The position numbers and the translations under genes were made by a program. DNA of 64,000 nt from Endomychus coccineus. Taxonomy: Eukaryota > Arthropoda > Insecta > Coleoptera > Endomychidae. Under the pieces are notes generated by a model. That model was given only the letters and a program-made list of their open reading frames with translations, did not search any database and had not been told where the DNA came from. Within the stretch, counting starts at the first letter, position 1, and every line of letters begins with the position of its first letter. The stretch is from positions 231,537,771 through 231,601,770 of the forward strand of contig OY294067.1 in NCBI GenBank assembly GCA_958510875.1, written 5' to 3'. Shown piece after piece: positions 23,631-37,454 of this stretch.

Positions 23631-26145
23631 ACGCGAACAAGTTAACGCGTACGGAGAACACAGCAGCTGTCTCCGAGTGTGGAGGGAAAGGAACTGGCAT
23701 GCTGGCAGAGATGCGACTTTAAGATCATGTCCTTTTTCCTATTTTAATTTATAAATACGTGGACTCTATTATCGATTTGTATTAAAACTTAGGAACCGGA
23801 AATAAAATTATGTAAATTAAATTAACGTATATGTGCATTGGAAAAAAAATTTCAGCTGAGTAACTTACAAACATAATTCACAACAAAACGAACGAACAGT
23901 TCGCGGGTGGTAAATTCAAAAATCAAAATTGTTTCCTCAAAAAAAGTTGATTTTGATAATATGAAAGAAGATACTATTTTATATATAATAGAGTAATATT
24001 ATCATTATTATATATTTTTCACTACAATTTTCTAGAAAAAAAATTAATATCAAATTTTAATCAAACTTTCATATTTCTGAGTTTTCCAGAAAATTATAGT
24101 TGCTTTTGATTTTATAACCATAAAATAATACTCAGCAACCACAAAAACTTATAATTTAACACGTTGGAGGAGGACCGAGACAGGAATATGAAGGAAAACG
24201 ACGCAATTGTCCACCAATTCACCAAAGTGTTCCTTCTTTTAGTGAAATTTGTACCGAGAATCATCACCCTTATTATTCCAATAACACTGACTAAAGTTCA
24301 CGACATCTTATTATTTCAATACCGAGAAAAAATGTTGTGTGTTGATGTGGCAAAAATTTCCGGGCTTTCTAGCAAACGGAACGGATTTAGCATTTTTTGA
24401 TTTCAGATTCGGGTTCAACGGAACATAAAAACCCCTGACACCAAATTTCAGAAACTTTGGATTAGAAGAGCCATTTCCGTTTGTTATAAAAGACATTCTA
24501 TTTGTGAATTGAAAATGGTTTTTCATTGTTTATTAATAGTCATAATCACGAGCGCCTTTTATTTCTGACTAACGATGTGTAAGCCATTTTCGTACGGTCT
24601 AAAAATTTTTGATGGTTTTACACTTTTGACTGGACTAAGTGTATATACTGATGTTAAATTACATAAATTTTATGAATCAACATCAACCCTCGATTTATAC
24701 CTGACTACCTCATCTAATAATAATTTATAATGATTATTCACTTCACTCTTGGTTCTGATGTAGCAACTACGAATGTATTCATAACGTGACGAATTGGCAT
24801 TACTTATCGTCATGAGTCATGAATAAATGGCCAAGATGTAGATTTTTTTAAGCACCCCTTCAAGTTATGCAACTACCAAACAAACTTGATCTATAGATAA
24901 TGTTCGTCACTAGTAAAACGATATAAAAAATGTGTACTCAATAAATCCACATGAAAAGCGTGCTGGTATAAAATGCAAAATACCCCATTTTTTGTGAATT
25001 GCATGAGACTAATATATTTATATTAATTATAATTAACTCGTATTGAATAACATATGTAAAATACAATGCCGATTTCTGTTTCATGACTCTTCGAGCTCAA
25101 TACTTTGTTCAACTTTGTATATTACCAAGTCTGGAATATTTACATTTCCCAGAAAACCACATTTAACTTATATTATATTTTAATGACGAATAGCCAGTTA
25201 ATATTTTGTTATCCGTAACCTGGCTATTAATGTCTTAAATAGATTATATGTATTAATAATATCTTCTAATATGAGTACTTATAAAGGTAAAACTGAAAAC
25301 TGTTTGGACAACTATGTTCACGATATGTTTATACATGTGAGATGGGGTTGATATAATGTAATATGTGAAATTGATAAATAATTAATTTTGAATTGAATTG
25401 AATAGGAGATTACTATCAGAATGGTTCCACCATAAACTAATGTAATCCATTAAGTTACATTTCTTCCTTCATGATTACCATGTTTATCTACGTTGAACCT
25501 GCTGCATGTAGCAATTCACTAGGTATTTAGTGTGAGAAGTATCTTAGAATTAATTGAAACTTCAATAATTTCAATTCCTCATATATATTTCAATGAGTGT
25601 CAAAGGAGTGCGAGATTACACTAAAGTTTAAGTAATAAAATAAAAGTTTACTTCGATAACTATCGCTAAATGTATAAACGATTGCAATTTCGAACTTATC
25701 TAGACCACAGAAATTTTAAATCTCGAAAAACACCAAATATTATATTTGAATACTTTTTATCACTGATAAATTTCTAAGAGCATCAGAACACCAGTATACA
25801 TGGATATTACGAGATGTTATTCACGGTTTCTGGAAAATTTGTATGTTTTTAGAGTTTGGTCTCATCTAAAATTGCATTCTAATCATTTGTTTTCATTCTT
25901 GTATTTTTTTCAAAAAATCGGGTGCAGGCTTTATATTCAACATTTTAGAAATAAAAGTACATCTCACCATACATATTTTGACGGTTAGTTTCGTTTTCCA
26001 GAGGATTCTTGTAAAATTCTATATTACCATAGCTATGTATTGTTAAAATCGCCTTTCTAAACACTTTTTCATTCTTGTGATTTTCGCCAAAAACGCAAAG
26101 GAAATGAGATATTACATTATCAGTGATAGAAAGTATTCAAATATA

Positions 26146-27125
26146 TGCAGTGTGTCCCAGGTTTTAGTAGTAGAACCTTGACATTCGATAGAAAATTTGA
26201 TTTTGCCAAAAAAAGTTCCTATAAACAAACATGCACAGACGCTATATTTTGAGATACAGGGTGTTGAACTTTATAACAAATTTCTTAATTTTGTTTGCAT
26301 CTCTGAAAATAATTAAGATGTCTCATTGAAATTTGGTATTACTTCCAGTGGCGTAGATATAGGTATTGAATAACAATAAATTCACCCAAGTGTTATCACC
26401 CTGTAAAGGCTACTTTTTAGGAACAAACTTCGATGTGGAATTTAAACAAATAAGGTCTCTTGATATTTATGTGCATCTCTGGCACCGTTTCACGGCAAGT
26501 TTAATTTTTGTGATATTATTACGACTACCAAGAAAATCGGGTGAAAATTGGAAAAAAGGGAAGCCTTAAATTAAAGAGCGTCGTTGACCGACAAATAGAA
26601 TTAAGCTATCTTTTCTAATATCTACAGCATATTACAAAGAACGGCCGAATAACAAATTTTTATTTCCAAAAATGCTTGAACCAGATAAATGTAATGTATT
26701 TTAGTTTACAGTAACTCCATCAACAAGAGCTAACAAGACAATTTTACCACAGTTTGTGTATTATTGGTGGTGGTGATTAAATCACAAAAATTGAATTTGC
26801 CGTGGAACGGTACCAGGTACAAAGAAATATCACGAGACTTTATTTGTTTCGATTTAAATTCAGCATCGAAGTTTGTTCCTAAAAAGTAGCCTTTACAATG
26901 TGTTAACACTTTTCGGGTCAATTTATTGTTATGAAATACCTTTATCTACGCCACTGGAAATACCGATCTCAAATTATGAGCAAATGTGTATTTACGCATT
27001 TTCGGTACCAAATTTCATTGTGATCTTAATTATCTTCGGAGATACAAACAAAATTAAAATTTTCTTCATAAAAATCGACAGCCTTTATCTCAAAAATTAA
27101 GCGTCTGTGCATATATGTTAATAAA
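26146..27125. mobile_element. Decayed foldback element of Tc1/mariner type
   Basis: Inverted arms at about 26205-26550 and 26700-27125 share CATGCACAGACGC, AATTTTGTTTG, the CAGTGGCGTAGAT word, AGGCTACTTTTTAGGAACAA and GTTTCACGGCAA-like text. The left end GCAGTGTGTCCCAGG resembles insect mariner-type ends. The right terminus is missing or too diverged. The two mirror-image ORFs in the arms are by-products of the inversion. No transposase remains. Confidence 0.7.
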
Positions 27126-27519
27126 AACATGCATTTAACTTCCATTTCCATATTTATTTCATGATCATCGTCGATACAACGAGAAATAAATCCTGTGGTA
27201 CTCGTATGTTTCTCTTTATAATTGATTATTGTGTTTCTATGAAGGATTAGATTTATATTAATGTCTCCACAGTTTTTTAACAAAATATTTCATACACAGA
27301 TTTTACTACACATATTTTGTCTATATTCATTTGATATTATTCGTTTTTCACTGAGTCTATACACACGGCCCTTATTGACCAAAAACAAATCCAATTTCTG
27401 TTTTTTAACACTAGTGGGGTTGATTCCAATATATTTGAGACGTCGATAAATTTTATAACTAGCGTCTCCAATGTAACTATTCAATAACACTGAAATTATT
27501 TATGAATGGTGTAATGATA

Positions 27520-29013
27520 TACTGGGTTCTCCATAATAGACTACCCATTTTAATATTTGAATTAAAATTTTTTTAGTTAACAAAACAAACTTTTTATTTT
27601 ACTAAATTACAGCTAACTCTTTGGGATTTATGATAACTTATAAATATTTGGCTAATTTAATTCTAAATTTTGAAAATCACGTCTTCTAAATGACCTCCAC
27701 CAAGTTCAACACATTTTTCAATATTAGATAAAAAGTGGTTCATTACACGGCGTAGCAAACCTTCGTCTATTCCTTCAACTTCTTCACGAATTTTGACTTT
27801 CAGTTCTTCGATTGTACCTGGACGACTCGCAAACACTTTGGCTTTTAAATATCCCCACAGGAGAAAATCGGGTGCCGTTAAGTCGGGGGACCTCGAAGGC
27901 CAAGGCAAATCTCCGAATCGAGAAATGAGTCGGCCATTAAACATTTCTCGCAGGACCCTCATTGAGTTTCTGGCGGTATGAGCTGTTGCCCCATCTTGTT
28001 GGAATATTAAGGCATTGCTTAGTAATCCTCGTCTATTTAATTCTGGAATGAGAAATGTCTAGCATATTAATGTAGCGCTCGGATGTTACTCTTACAGCGC
28101 GGTTATTTTCATCCTCAAAAAAATAAGGGCCAATAATACCAAAAGATCCTACTACACACCACACAACAACTTTTGGATTATGGAGGTTCTGTGTAAAGAT
28201 TTCACGAGGATTTTCATTTGACCAGTATCTAAAATTATGTTTATTGACCATGCCGTTCAAATAAAAATTTGCTCCGTCGGTCATTAGGAGACTGTGAATT
28301 GCTCCTTGATGTAAATCCAAAAATGTTTGACAAAATGCTAACCTTGCTTCTTTATCTTGGTTGCTAAGGTGCTGTGCCATTTAGTATTTATACGGATGAA
28401 ATTTCAAATCCCTTTGAAGAATTCGATCTAAGCTTCCCTTCGATATTCCTAGGATAAGGGTTTGTCGATTAGCAGACCTTTTAGGACTTCTCGTAAACGC
28501 AATTCTAACTCGTTCAATATTTTCTGGTGTACGAACTGTTCTTCGACGTCCAGGCTTCTTCAAATTTTGTACAGAACCATTTTCACGCCAATAACGAACC
28601 CATAACTTAACAGTTTTACGATTTGGCGCGTGACCCCTATTGTTGTTATTAAACTGACGCCGGAATGCACGCCTAACTTCTTCTATCGAATTGCTTCTTA
28701 TGTAAGTTTCTACACAAAACACACGTTGTTGGACTGAGTAATCCATGAAAGTTCAAACGGATGTTGGAATAAAGTCTCAAAGCAAAAAAATTAAATAATT
28801 ATTGATGAAAACTAACAAACTTCTCGTAGAAAAATGGCGTTCCACGAAATTATTAATTTAAAATTTATTTGTGACAGGCGCCTACTTGATTAATAATTTA
28901 CTTAAATCCCAAAGACTACAGAGGATAATCCCACAGAGAACAACCTATTTAGTTATCTCGTAGGGAATTTATTAATAATATAAAATGGGTAGTTTATTAT
29001 GGGGAACCCAGTA
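27520..29013 (-). mobile_element. Tc1/mariner-superfamily element, broken copy
   Basis: Ends TACTGGGTTCTCCATAATAG (27520) and, inverse, TACTGGGTTCCCCATAATAA (29013) pair over about 36 bp with a few mismatches. Each is flanked by TA. The 1494-bp body carries a minus-strand transposase pseudogene. The short repeats and single ORF are typical of mariner-like elements. It differs in end sequence and repeat length from the element at 39217, so it is a separate family. Confidence 0.9.
27663..28746 (-). pseudogene. Mariner-type DDE transposase, one stop and one frameshift
   Basis: The frame opens at 28746 with MDYSVQQRVFCVETYIRSNS, a helix-turn-helix N-terminus, followed by NRKTVKLWVRYWRENGSV and a GRRRTVRTPENIERV linker. 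An in-frame TAA at 28381-28383 interrupts it, and the same frame continues through LLMTDGANFYLNGMVNKHNF (first catalytic Asp region). A one-base frameshift near 28050 moves the rest to another frame: FQQDGATAHTARNS (second Asp), then WPSRSPDLTAPDFLLWGYLK (third Asp) and the C-terminus ending at 27663. Two lesions in about 360 codons suggest a fairly young but inactive copy. Confidence 0.9.
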
Positions 29014-29579
29014 TAATAGTGTTAATTCCATTCTCTTTCAAAACCGGTCAAATTAATATGATGAAATTAGAATGGATGAGCTCCATAACATCCACTCAGA
29101 AGGTACCGGATTATAGTATGTATAACTGGTATTCTATATGCAAGATAATACAACGGAAACAAAGGACAACTATACAGGTTGTTCATAAACCATGCATTAA
29201 ATGGTTCAGAAATACGTGAATTGATATGAATTGTTGTTCATCTTTCGTTAATACTTCCATCCCCCTTCATGCAACCCAGTAACCTCTGAAAATGATTTAT
29301 TTCTCAAATAACAACCTAGGTCATATGGAGGCTCTATGAAAAGTTCTTCAAAAGCTACATCTGGTACTAACAAAGTAGGGGTCTGCTCATTTCGTTACGA
29401 TAAAATAGTCAGAGTAACAAATGAATTTATATCCTTTGTGATAAATAGCACTCGCCAGATTCTACTTTTACTTAACATGCACCAAGTTTGTGGCAAAAAA
29501 TACCAAGCGGACGACGAATACTTTCGGCCGGTGAATTATTCATAAACATCCTTTTTTTCTCTCTTAGATTCAATCTGTT

Positions 29580-29665
29580 CTGGGTCATTCTGATACACTC
29601 ACTCTTTCAAATATCACAATGACATGAGGGCCGGAGACCCCGTCTTGTTGAAACCATATTCTTTC
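29580..29665 (-). pseudogene. Scrap of a DDE transposase
   Basis: The minus strand reads ERIWFQQDGVSGPHVIV, like the (F)FQQDGAPPHxA block around the second catalytic Asp of mariner-type transposases. No other motif or terminal repeat could be tied to it, so it may be an isolated relic or a coincidence. Confidence 0.4.
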
Positions 29666-32330
29666 ATGGGAAATATCTGGATCATGCTGTTACAAGTATG
29701 AAATAAAAGATTTTCGTCGAAGAAATGTGATTTTACATTTGTGGGGATGTTAAGTACGTCATTTACGAATCCACGTTGCCTTTCTGAGGGCTCTGATAAT
29801 TAATAACACATTCTTGGAAAAAACTTATTTGAACTGGTTTTACCAAAATAAATAAACCTCTACTTTGTTGGTAACATGGGACTTAGACACCGTTTGAAGA
29901 ATCCCTCATAAGACCTAGGTTGCCTTTTATAGAAAAAAATAAGGGGTAGTTCGGGGTTAAGGCGGAAGAGTGCAGAAAGATGAACAATCATTTAAATCAA
30001 TTGACGTTTTTTTCTAAACAATAATCTATAAAATATATGAAATTTATGCAGGACTTTTAACAATTTGTATAAAATAGGACATCGATTTGTCGTAAAGCCA
30101 GTCAGAATTTTTTTTCATTGGATACCTTTGAGATATCTCTGCATCTCTCTTTTCTCTTTCTGCATTTTCGAAATGTAAGAGCTTAGTGAAAACTGTGAAG
30201 CCACTTATATGAGTCAAACCGGAAGGAGGTTTCCACTAATCTTGAATGAACACAAAAATCAATTACAGGTGATAACCTACTACAGAGTTTGCCTCACATT
30301 GTATTGACAACAATCACGAAATCGGTGAGAATCAATCGAACATATACTGCCATTTAGATATTCAAATTTCCATAAAATTCTGATGGGAACACATTATATC
30401 TCTTGTCTGATTCAATGTTATCGAGGAACATTATGAAATAGGTACTTAAAAATTCATTGAACAATGTGACCACGAAATGATACATAAACATCACTCATTA
30501 TAATCTAGCTATTGAAAATGTTGAATGGAATTACCTGTCGCATTAAGAACATGCAATGCATTCGTCCAAATCGAACAATCTGACAGAATAATTGTTGAAA
30601 TGTGAAAGCTTATCATGGAGTATTTTCAAGAATAACCTAATTTCAATTAACAATTCTCGAGCGGCATTTTATTAATCAAACAATTTCACAGGTTACACCA
30701 TTGAATGAAAATTTTATTTCCGATCTGCCAGCTATTGCCCACTCTCATTAGATTGGGCCATGATCAACAGTCCAGCCAAATTTAAGTTTACAAGTATTTT
30801 AACTAATTTTACCCGAGTTAACACGGGTTTGCTCGTCGTTTCTATTTCCGCTTATCCGAATTTCTTCGCTAGTTTTTAAACATAGCCGGTTTATTTCGAT
30901 ATTTTGTGCTCTGTTTGTTGCCTGCCTTGCTGTGCTTCTGGTCGCGCTGTTAGGTGCGGTGTGTAGTTGAAGTCATACGATATTAGATACCGTGTGTTGT
31001 CATTGTCACGATGCAGTATTGTTTTCGCAATTTGCACGAGGTCTATTTTCTTTTATCGTACAGTAACACGAGCGAAGTTTTTTAACAACGTAAAACGACT
31101 GCAATCTGGGATATGATGTAAAAAACGTGACACTCGTGGTAAAAAAATTCGTACGGAAACAAGATTATTGCCCAGATTGCGACGTGCCACGTGTGTTACC
31201 CCTTATTTTAGACTTTATCATACTAACTCTAGTTAGAACTAGTTGTTCAACTTTATACAATTGCTTTGAGTCCATTTTATGTTGATTTTCCTTATTATAT
31301 ATTGTGTTTATTCAGAATTACATTACTTTTAATCTCGGGTGAGCGCAAGAGGGTTATAGAATAAATATTTTCTGTTTGTAAACAATTCTTTTTGCTTTAT
31401 TCCACTACTAGGTATTGTAAAGCATACAATTCAACATAACTGATAAATGGGTTTTTACCGACTTTTGCGAAATATATGGTTATAACGTGCCCTTGTCGCT
31501 TTTCGGTAAATTGCTTACTGCGGTAAGCTTCGAATCCTCGGGCGCCAGATTTTTCCCAAAGGTTAACTCCTTTTTGAAGACTTCTGCTAGGGTCTTCACC
31601 ACAAGGCTTGTTACTATGCTATCTAAAGATAGCCTTGTCCCTAGGGTAGCTACAGTGAAGTATAACCAGAGTCCAATGGGCAGAAAACAGTATCGAAATT
31701 GTAGGCTTTAATTACAATTGATACCTGGTTATAACTTAGCTCGTTAAAGATGGAGCAGAAATAATTCAATAAAACAGGGAATTCCAAATATTAAAATATA
31801 TAATGATTTTAACAATTACACTTTCAGAATAATCAATTTAAATGCAATTGAACGGTATTGTTTCACAAAATTACACCCAGACGGAAAATGTAATGAAGCT
31901 CAAACGGTAAATGAAAACTCTTTCAAGAAGTCAACTCTACAATAAGTCCGGTCACTAAATTTAATTCAGCGGTACGGGATCGGTTGCTGAATGATTCAGA
32001 ATGATCAATTTGCGGAAAAGTACGAATCAAACAGGTCTCAGCGTAATGAGCGGTATGCGGTAAATTTTAGATAGCAGCACTAATAAATGAAATGTTCAAA
32101 ACACACTACGATATATTCGGTTATTAATTCGGTTTGTTCGGAAAATATTGTTTGCACTAGTTTTCCGATTGTACGATATCAGATTTTACTATGTTTCGGT
32201 TAATTACTCTAATTGAGTTTATTCTGTCATCTCACCCACCCTTGTACTAACTTTCACGGAGTGCCCGGTAATTGTGTGACAGTGTTAGATTTTATACACT
32301 TTACAGATTCGGAACCTAGAAAATTAGGGT

Positions 32331-32566
32331 TTATACTTCCGGGGTGACACAGTGTGCACAAACCCTAACTATCACATCTGCAATAACCCCTATATCCACG
32401 GCCGAGGACTTCTCATAGTATTAAGGGAATTATTACGATTCTCAATCACACAACCACACAACCACCCTCAGCTTATACTTCTGGAGTGACACAGTGTGCA
32501 CAAGCCGTTGGTGGTTTGGTCGTCTTAGGATATACTTATACTTCTGGAGTGACACAGTGTGCACAA
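32331..32566 (+). repeat. Three dispersed copies of a 31-bp repeat
   Basis: TTATACTTCTGGAGTGACAC followed by AGTGTGCACAA occurs at about 32331-32361 (two substitutions), 32473-32503 and 32536-32566. The last two are identical. The unit contains the near-palindrome GTGACACAGTGTGCAC. Confidence 0.85.
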
Positions 32567-32906
32567 ATATACCAAAGACGCCCCTGTCGTTCAAACATAC
32601 ACACTCTGTACACACCACACAATTACTTGAATATTTCAATTCACGCGCGAATTCAAATCGTGTGCGATTCGACCTATGACTAGGATAAACTCAAATTCAC
32701 CAATTCAAATTACTGAATACTACGGAACTCAGGTATCGTACAAACGTTCACCAATTACAATAACAATCATAAATTACGGAAATCAATATATCGTAATGCT
32801 CAAAAATATAAACTATTTGCTATCATTTACCTTTTTGTAAAATTCACACACACAAACAGAACACTATTGTTACTTCACAGCTTTTAAATCTCTGACTCAC
32901 TCGAAT

Positions 32907-32999
32907 AAATTCAAAAACACAAGAGAGCTACTTTACTGATTGAAAATCAAAAACACAAGAGAGATACTGTACGGCTCGAAATTCAAAAACACAAGAGAG
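32907..32999 (+). repeat. Three-unit direct repeat, about 36-bp period
   Basis: AAATTCAAAAACACAAGAGA recurs at about 32907, 32944 (one base missing) and 32979. The spacers differ between copies while the core is almost identical. Confidence 0.85.
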
Positions 33000-33520
33000 C
33001 GATCTTTCGGCTGTCACGGCTTTTATATGTTTTCCGAGGTTCTGGACAGGTCTGCTCCACCAAATCCTTATTTTTGTGCCAATAGTTTTTACTTATGCCC
33101 CGAACAATGGTTAAAAGTGACCCTACTTTTTAGATCTAAAATTCGCGCTCATAATATCACACCAGTTCTTCCCAGCGGAGTAAACAAGTGTTATCGGAGT
33201 TTTTAGGTTGTTCGCCCTTTTTATACATAAGGCTGCACAAAGTTTGGTGTCTTAACTGGCCAGCCCCTGTTTTTGCAACATATTTTTATCGGAATGAAAT
33301 GAAATTTTGAACGGGCATGAATTAGATTCATCTATTTGAATAATTATACTTATTTGAAATTACGGAGATTTAGAAAAGTGACAATCACGGAATACACATT
33401 CGGAATTCATTCATATCTATTGAAATAATGAACTGTTCAAACTGAAATTACATGTAACATCCGTATTTATTGCCTGATCTAAATTAAATAATCTTTCAAA
33501 ATTTAAGCTTCGTTACATGG

Positions 33521-34330
33521 TATGTTAAGCGGTTAAATATTTGTACTCTAAAATTATTCTGAGATCATACTAAAGAACTATGTGACGGTGTAAATCGTCG
33601 CGGACGAGTGAACATGCCGCTAGAACCCGTCAGGTGCAGCATGACGTGATATGGTTTCTTACAGTACAGTAGTACTAGACTGCGACGTCACGAGCATTCG
33701 CTGAAAACAACGTGACCCGAACTGCCCGGAAAATTATTATTTATTATATTTCTGGTACTACTGCATTGCTATAAAACTGATGTAGAAGAAGATGGCAGTG
33801 TTATAAAACTCTTTTCTGGACTCCCTCGCAAAACTAGTGGCAGCATGTTCCTATGGCGAGTAAAATAAGGAGCTCACCCAAATTTAATTACAAACCACTT
33901 ACTCAACGACGGAATGAAGTTTAACGAATTTTTCCGATTCAGACCCCATCTGCTTTTCTTCTGTCCCTCAAATTTTTATTCATAATATTTATCCATTCGC
34001 TGTCAGCCATATTCAATAGAAGTTTGTGACTCAACATCAAGTTCATCTTTTTTAGCTGAAAAGCAATTTTTCAGGGGGGAAATGCGCAATAAAGAGGAAA
34101 TCCAATGATTCATACGTGATAGAATGCTTCTGGAAGACTTGAGTGGAGAACGTCTATGCATTACATCATCCGAATTTTAAGAGAACGATACTGTTCCATT
34201 GTCCGAGTGGAAGACCCAAATGTCCCAACGCCATCTAGCTATAAATGTTCCACCAAGAAACCTTTGTAGTACTAGGATTTTTTGTACTTTCAAGAAATGA
34301 TGAGTAGTGTCAGTGTAGAACATAATTATT
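33521..34330. other. Intronic DNA, no gene seen
   Basis: A CG-containing patch lies at 33590-33730, but it has no recognisable ORF or repeat pair. Confidence 0.4.
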
Positions 34331-34414
34331 TAAGTTCCTTATTACTTATATTTTGTGCTAATTTGTGCATTTAAATATTTTGTGCCAGGATCGTTTACTT
34401 TTTATTGCAATAAT

Positions 34415-34705
34415 CAAAATGAGTCTCCATCTTGAGGCAAAGACCCCTGGGTAAAAAATCTGGACAGGTCTATCACTTTGTGTTAATTTCTGTCCGTAGA
34501 AACGAATTTATTGAATATTTTGATAAACAAAATGAGTCTCCGTCTTGGCGCAGAAACCCTGGGTGAAAAAATTTAAAACTAAACATGTCATTTTGTGCTA
34601 ATTTGTGCCTGTACTAACGAATTTTGTGCTCTGCCCATTCATTGGATATTTTGATAGATAAAATGAGTCTCCATATTAACGCACATATCCCTGAATAAAA
34701 AATTA
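34415..34705 (+). repeat. Three-unit tandem repeat
   Basis: AAAATGAGTCTCC followed by a CCCTGxxTxAAAAAAT-like stretch recurs at about 34417, 34529 and 34660. The spacers also share TTTTGTGCTAATTTGTGC words. The period varies (about 112 and 131 bp), so this is a diverged minisatellite-like array. Confidence 0.75.
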
Positions 34706-36792
34706 CTCTTTCCAGAAACATCCTGTATATATGTCTATAATTTCAAAATATAGTCCTTAGGCATCGGAATATGCTCAAAATTTTTCCAAAAAAAAAAATC
34801 TCGATTTGTAGGCACTAGAGATTCTGGCGTTGAGAGTGGACCATCCTGTATAGAGGAATATAGTAAGTCAACGATTGACAGAACTGACAAATGTTGACAC
34901 ATATTTTTTTTAAATAGATACGGTTTCCCATATTTTTAATAGAGTAAAGTCCGAATAGGGATTTCATGAAAAGAGATTCATAACCGGAATATCCATTATT
35001 ATAATACATATATATATTAAGGTATCAATTCAATATAAGAAGAGAAGATTATTGGATATTAAAGAAAATACTCTATGACAATGACTGCAATAATCTTGCA
35101 ACATAATATTTTGTTATTGACATCTTTCTGAAGAAGTGTTGTTAAAGGCTACCAAAGCGGCGGAGGCACTTGTGGGTCAAAAAACCAAACAGGTACAAAA
35201 TAGCTGGTATGACATTTGTTTTACATTTAATTCATATTGATAATGCTTACATGTAATTCTATGTTAAAATTTATTTATTGCCATAATAGAGCGTTATGAA
35301 TCCATAAATTCCTAGGGTAATATTCATAACCTTCTAGGGCACTATTTCTAATATAATATATCTCAAAATCTGAGGTGGTTTTCTGAGAGACTAATTCTCA
35401 AGAGAAATCTACGAGAACGAATCATTCTGATTCGGAATATTGAGAAAAATCACATAACTCTCAATTTTCTGCAGGACCAGAAACAGAAGTTGGCTATTGG
35501 AAACTTTGTTTCATAACGAATTTATTTACCGTATTCGTAAATTTTGATTTTTATTAAGTTGGAATCAATTTCGAATTTTGCTATTAGAACGTATTTCGAG
35601 AGTATTGAAAAAAAAAGTTGTTACTTTCAACGATGGTGTTAGTTTTAAAAATGCCAAAATTCTACAGGATAAAATATTTTAAGATTCGTAAGTTGAGAAA
35701 GCACGTCATCATTGTCTACATGAAATAACAATAGTAGTCAGTATGAAAAATAACAATTGCTTGCTAATTCGATCTTGTAGCTAAATTTTAAAAAATGTGC
35801 ACCGAATCAGACTCAATCTGTATATTAACAGTATAGTTGATCTAAACAATTTGATATTGTAGTAACGATACTATCAAATCCTTGTCGAATAGTTAGTTCG
35901 GGAGTAACAATTAAGGAAAAATAATGCATTCACTAATCGTAAAGCAATATATAATATGCACAATAGTAAAAAATGGGGTTATATTTTTGGATGTATGAAT
36001 TGTATGCTTCATGCATGTTCTCATGATTTATTTATATTTATTTATCACAACATGATTTTTTCACCACTCATAACCCACATTCACATTACATAATGAATTT
36101 TTCTGTATCGCAGATTCATTATTTGTTAGTGCTGGTTCACGAATATAAAAAGTGATAGAACGCTTAAAAATAAGCACCTCCTCTCATATACAAGCACAGA
36201 ATGCTTTAAGAAACCCTTATCCCCAGTCACATCCATATTGAATATGATTGTATAGTAGTTAATTCATTGTTGAAATTTATTGGAATCTTGGAACCCTTGA
36301 GAAATAGATAGTTGAATAAATCAGAGAAGAGAGATGATACATTTATTTAGATTTGGGAAAAATTCAACTAATATAAATTTTCAGACAATAACTGAATCAA
36401 TATCCCGAAAAGTACTTAGGTCTTGAAAAACATTAAGAGATGTATTTTGCCCAAATATAGTTACTGAATTGATACTGTTTCACAGAAAAAGTAGCAAAAG
36501 TTCCGTATACAATCAGTAGCTCTTAAATTCAAAGATCTAGACCCGATTTTCAAGATAATGGTTATATCTGGAATTGCTTTTTCACTTTTGGGTTATCGAA
36601 ACAGTTGGATGTTATAAACTAATTAGATTTTGAGAGACACTTATTTAGAATTACTGATTCCACCAATTCTACAAATATTGTTCAAAGAATAATTGTATTT
36701 GTAGATCAACTTGTGAACATAATGTGAATTAAACGATCCACTCGTATTGGAAATGTACCAATCCAAGAAGTATGTAGTATATCAGCTATCTG

Positions 36793-37454
36793 TATACACG
36801 GTGTTCAGTAAAAAATGAGCAATATTTCAGGAATAGCTTCCTTGTACGACAATAAGCTAATTTAAATCTAGTCCTCTTAGTACAATTTTCTTCTCTTAAA
36901 ACGTTACAGCCCTGAGACTTTTTTACAATAATTTGTCGTTTTATTTTGGGAAAAATCATAAATACGAATATCGACACGTTTCTCGCATTAAATGTACGTG
37001 AAATTCTAAGCACCTCTGCCACTGTCTTATTCCCTTAAAATTATTTTGAGGATAGTGATTTATGTAAGTGATTTGACATTTTGATGCAACAGTCGATTTC
37101 CTCGAAAAAATCTATACTTGACGCATATCTCGAACGTGCATCATTTTACAGAAAACTAACAGCATTAACTTACCCAGTTATCTCTAAATGAAATCATCAA
37201 GTTTTGCTACATGAATAAAGAAGTATGTCTTTAATAAAGCAAATCGACTGCTGCTTAAAAATAACAAATCATGTCTCAATCATCGAAAAACTTTAAACAA
37301 AATCTGTAGAAGCTCAGAACACCCTGAATATTCAACGCAAGAAACGAGGAAATATTGGTATTTACCATACAAAAAAACTTTTTCTCAAAATTTTATTGAA
37401 TATTCGAAAAATAAATAAATTATCATTACCATGATTTACTGGACATTCTGTATA
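36793..37454. mobile_element. Possible degenerate mariner-type MITE
   Basis: The left end TATACACGGTGTTCAGTAAA and the inverse of the right end (TATACAGAATGTCCAGTAAA) agree at 16 of 20 positions, in TA-flanked context. The interior has no ORF. An alternative right end is the GAACACCCTGAATA word near 37327. The call rests on the terminal words only. Confidence 0.35.

Larger units (their letters stand above)
30780..33520. other. Unassigned GC-richer block with short direct repeats
   Basis: This 2.7-kb stretch has more CG-containing words than its flanks, notably around 30820-31220, 31480-31720 and 32980-33260. It contains two sets of short direct repeats, listed separately. There is no protein I recognise; the longest ORF (31487-31711) gives no family motif. 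It could be a worn LTR retroelement or a large DNA transposon remnant, but I found no matching pair of long terminal repeats. Confidence 0.35.

Noticed and set aside
24164..24400. 78-codon ORF starting MEEDRDRNMKEND
   Set aside because: No recognisable domain; no support beyond length.
26366..26921. Matching ORFs containing KGYFLGTNFD on opposite strands
   Set aside because: Arms of a foldback element; no other sign of coding.
31487..31711. 74-codon ORF in the unassigned block
   Set aside because: No family motif, no splice context, and length is within chance.
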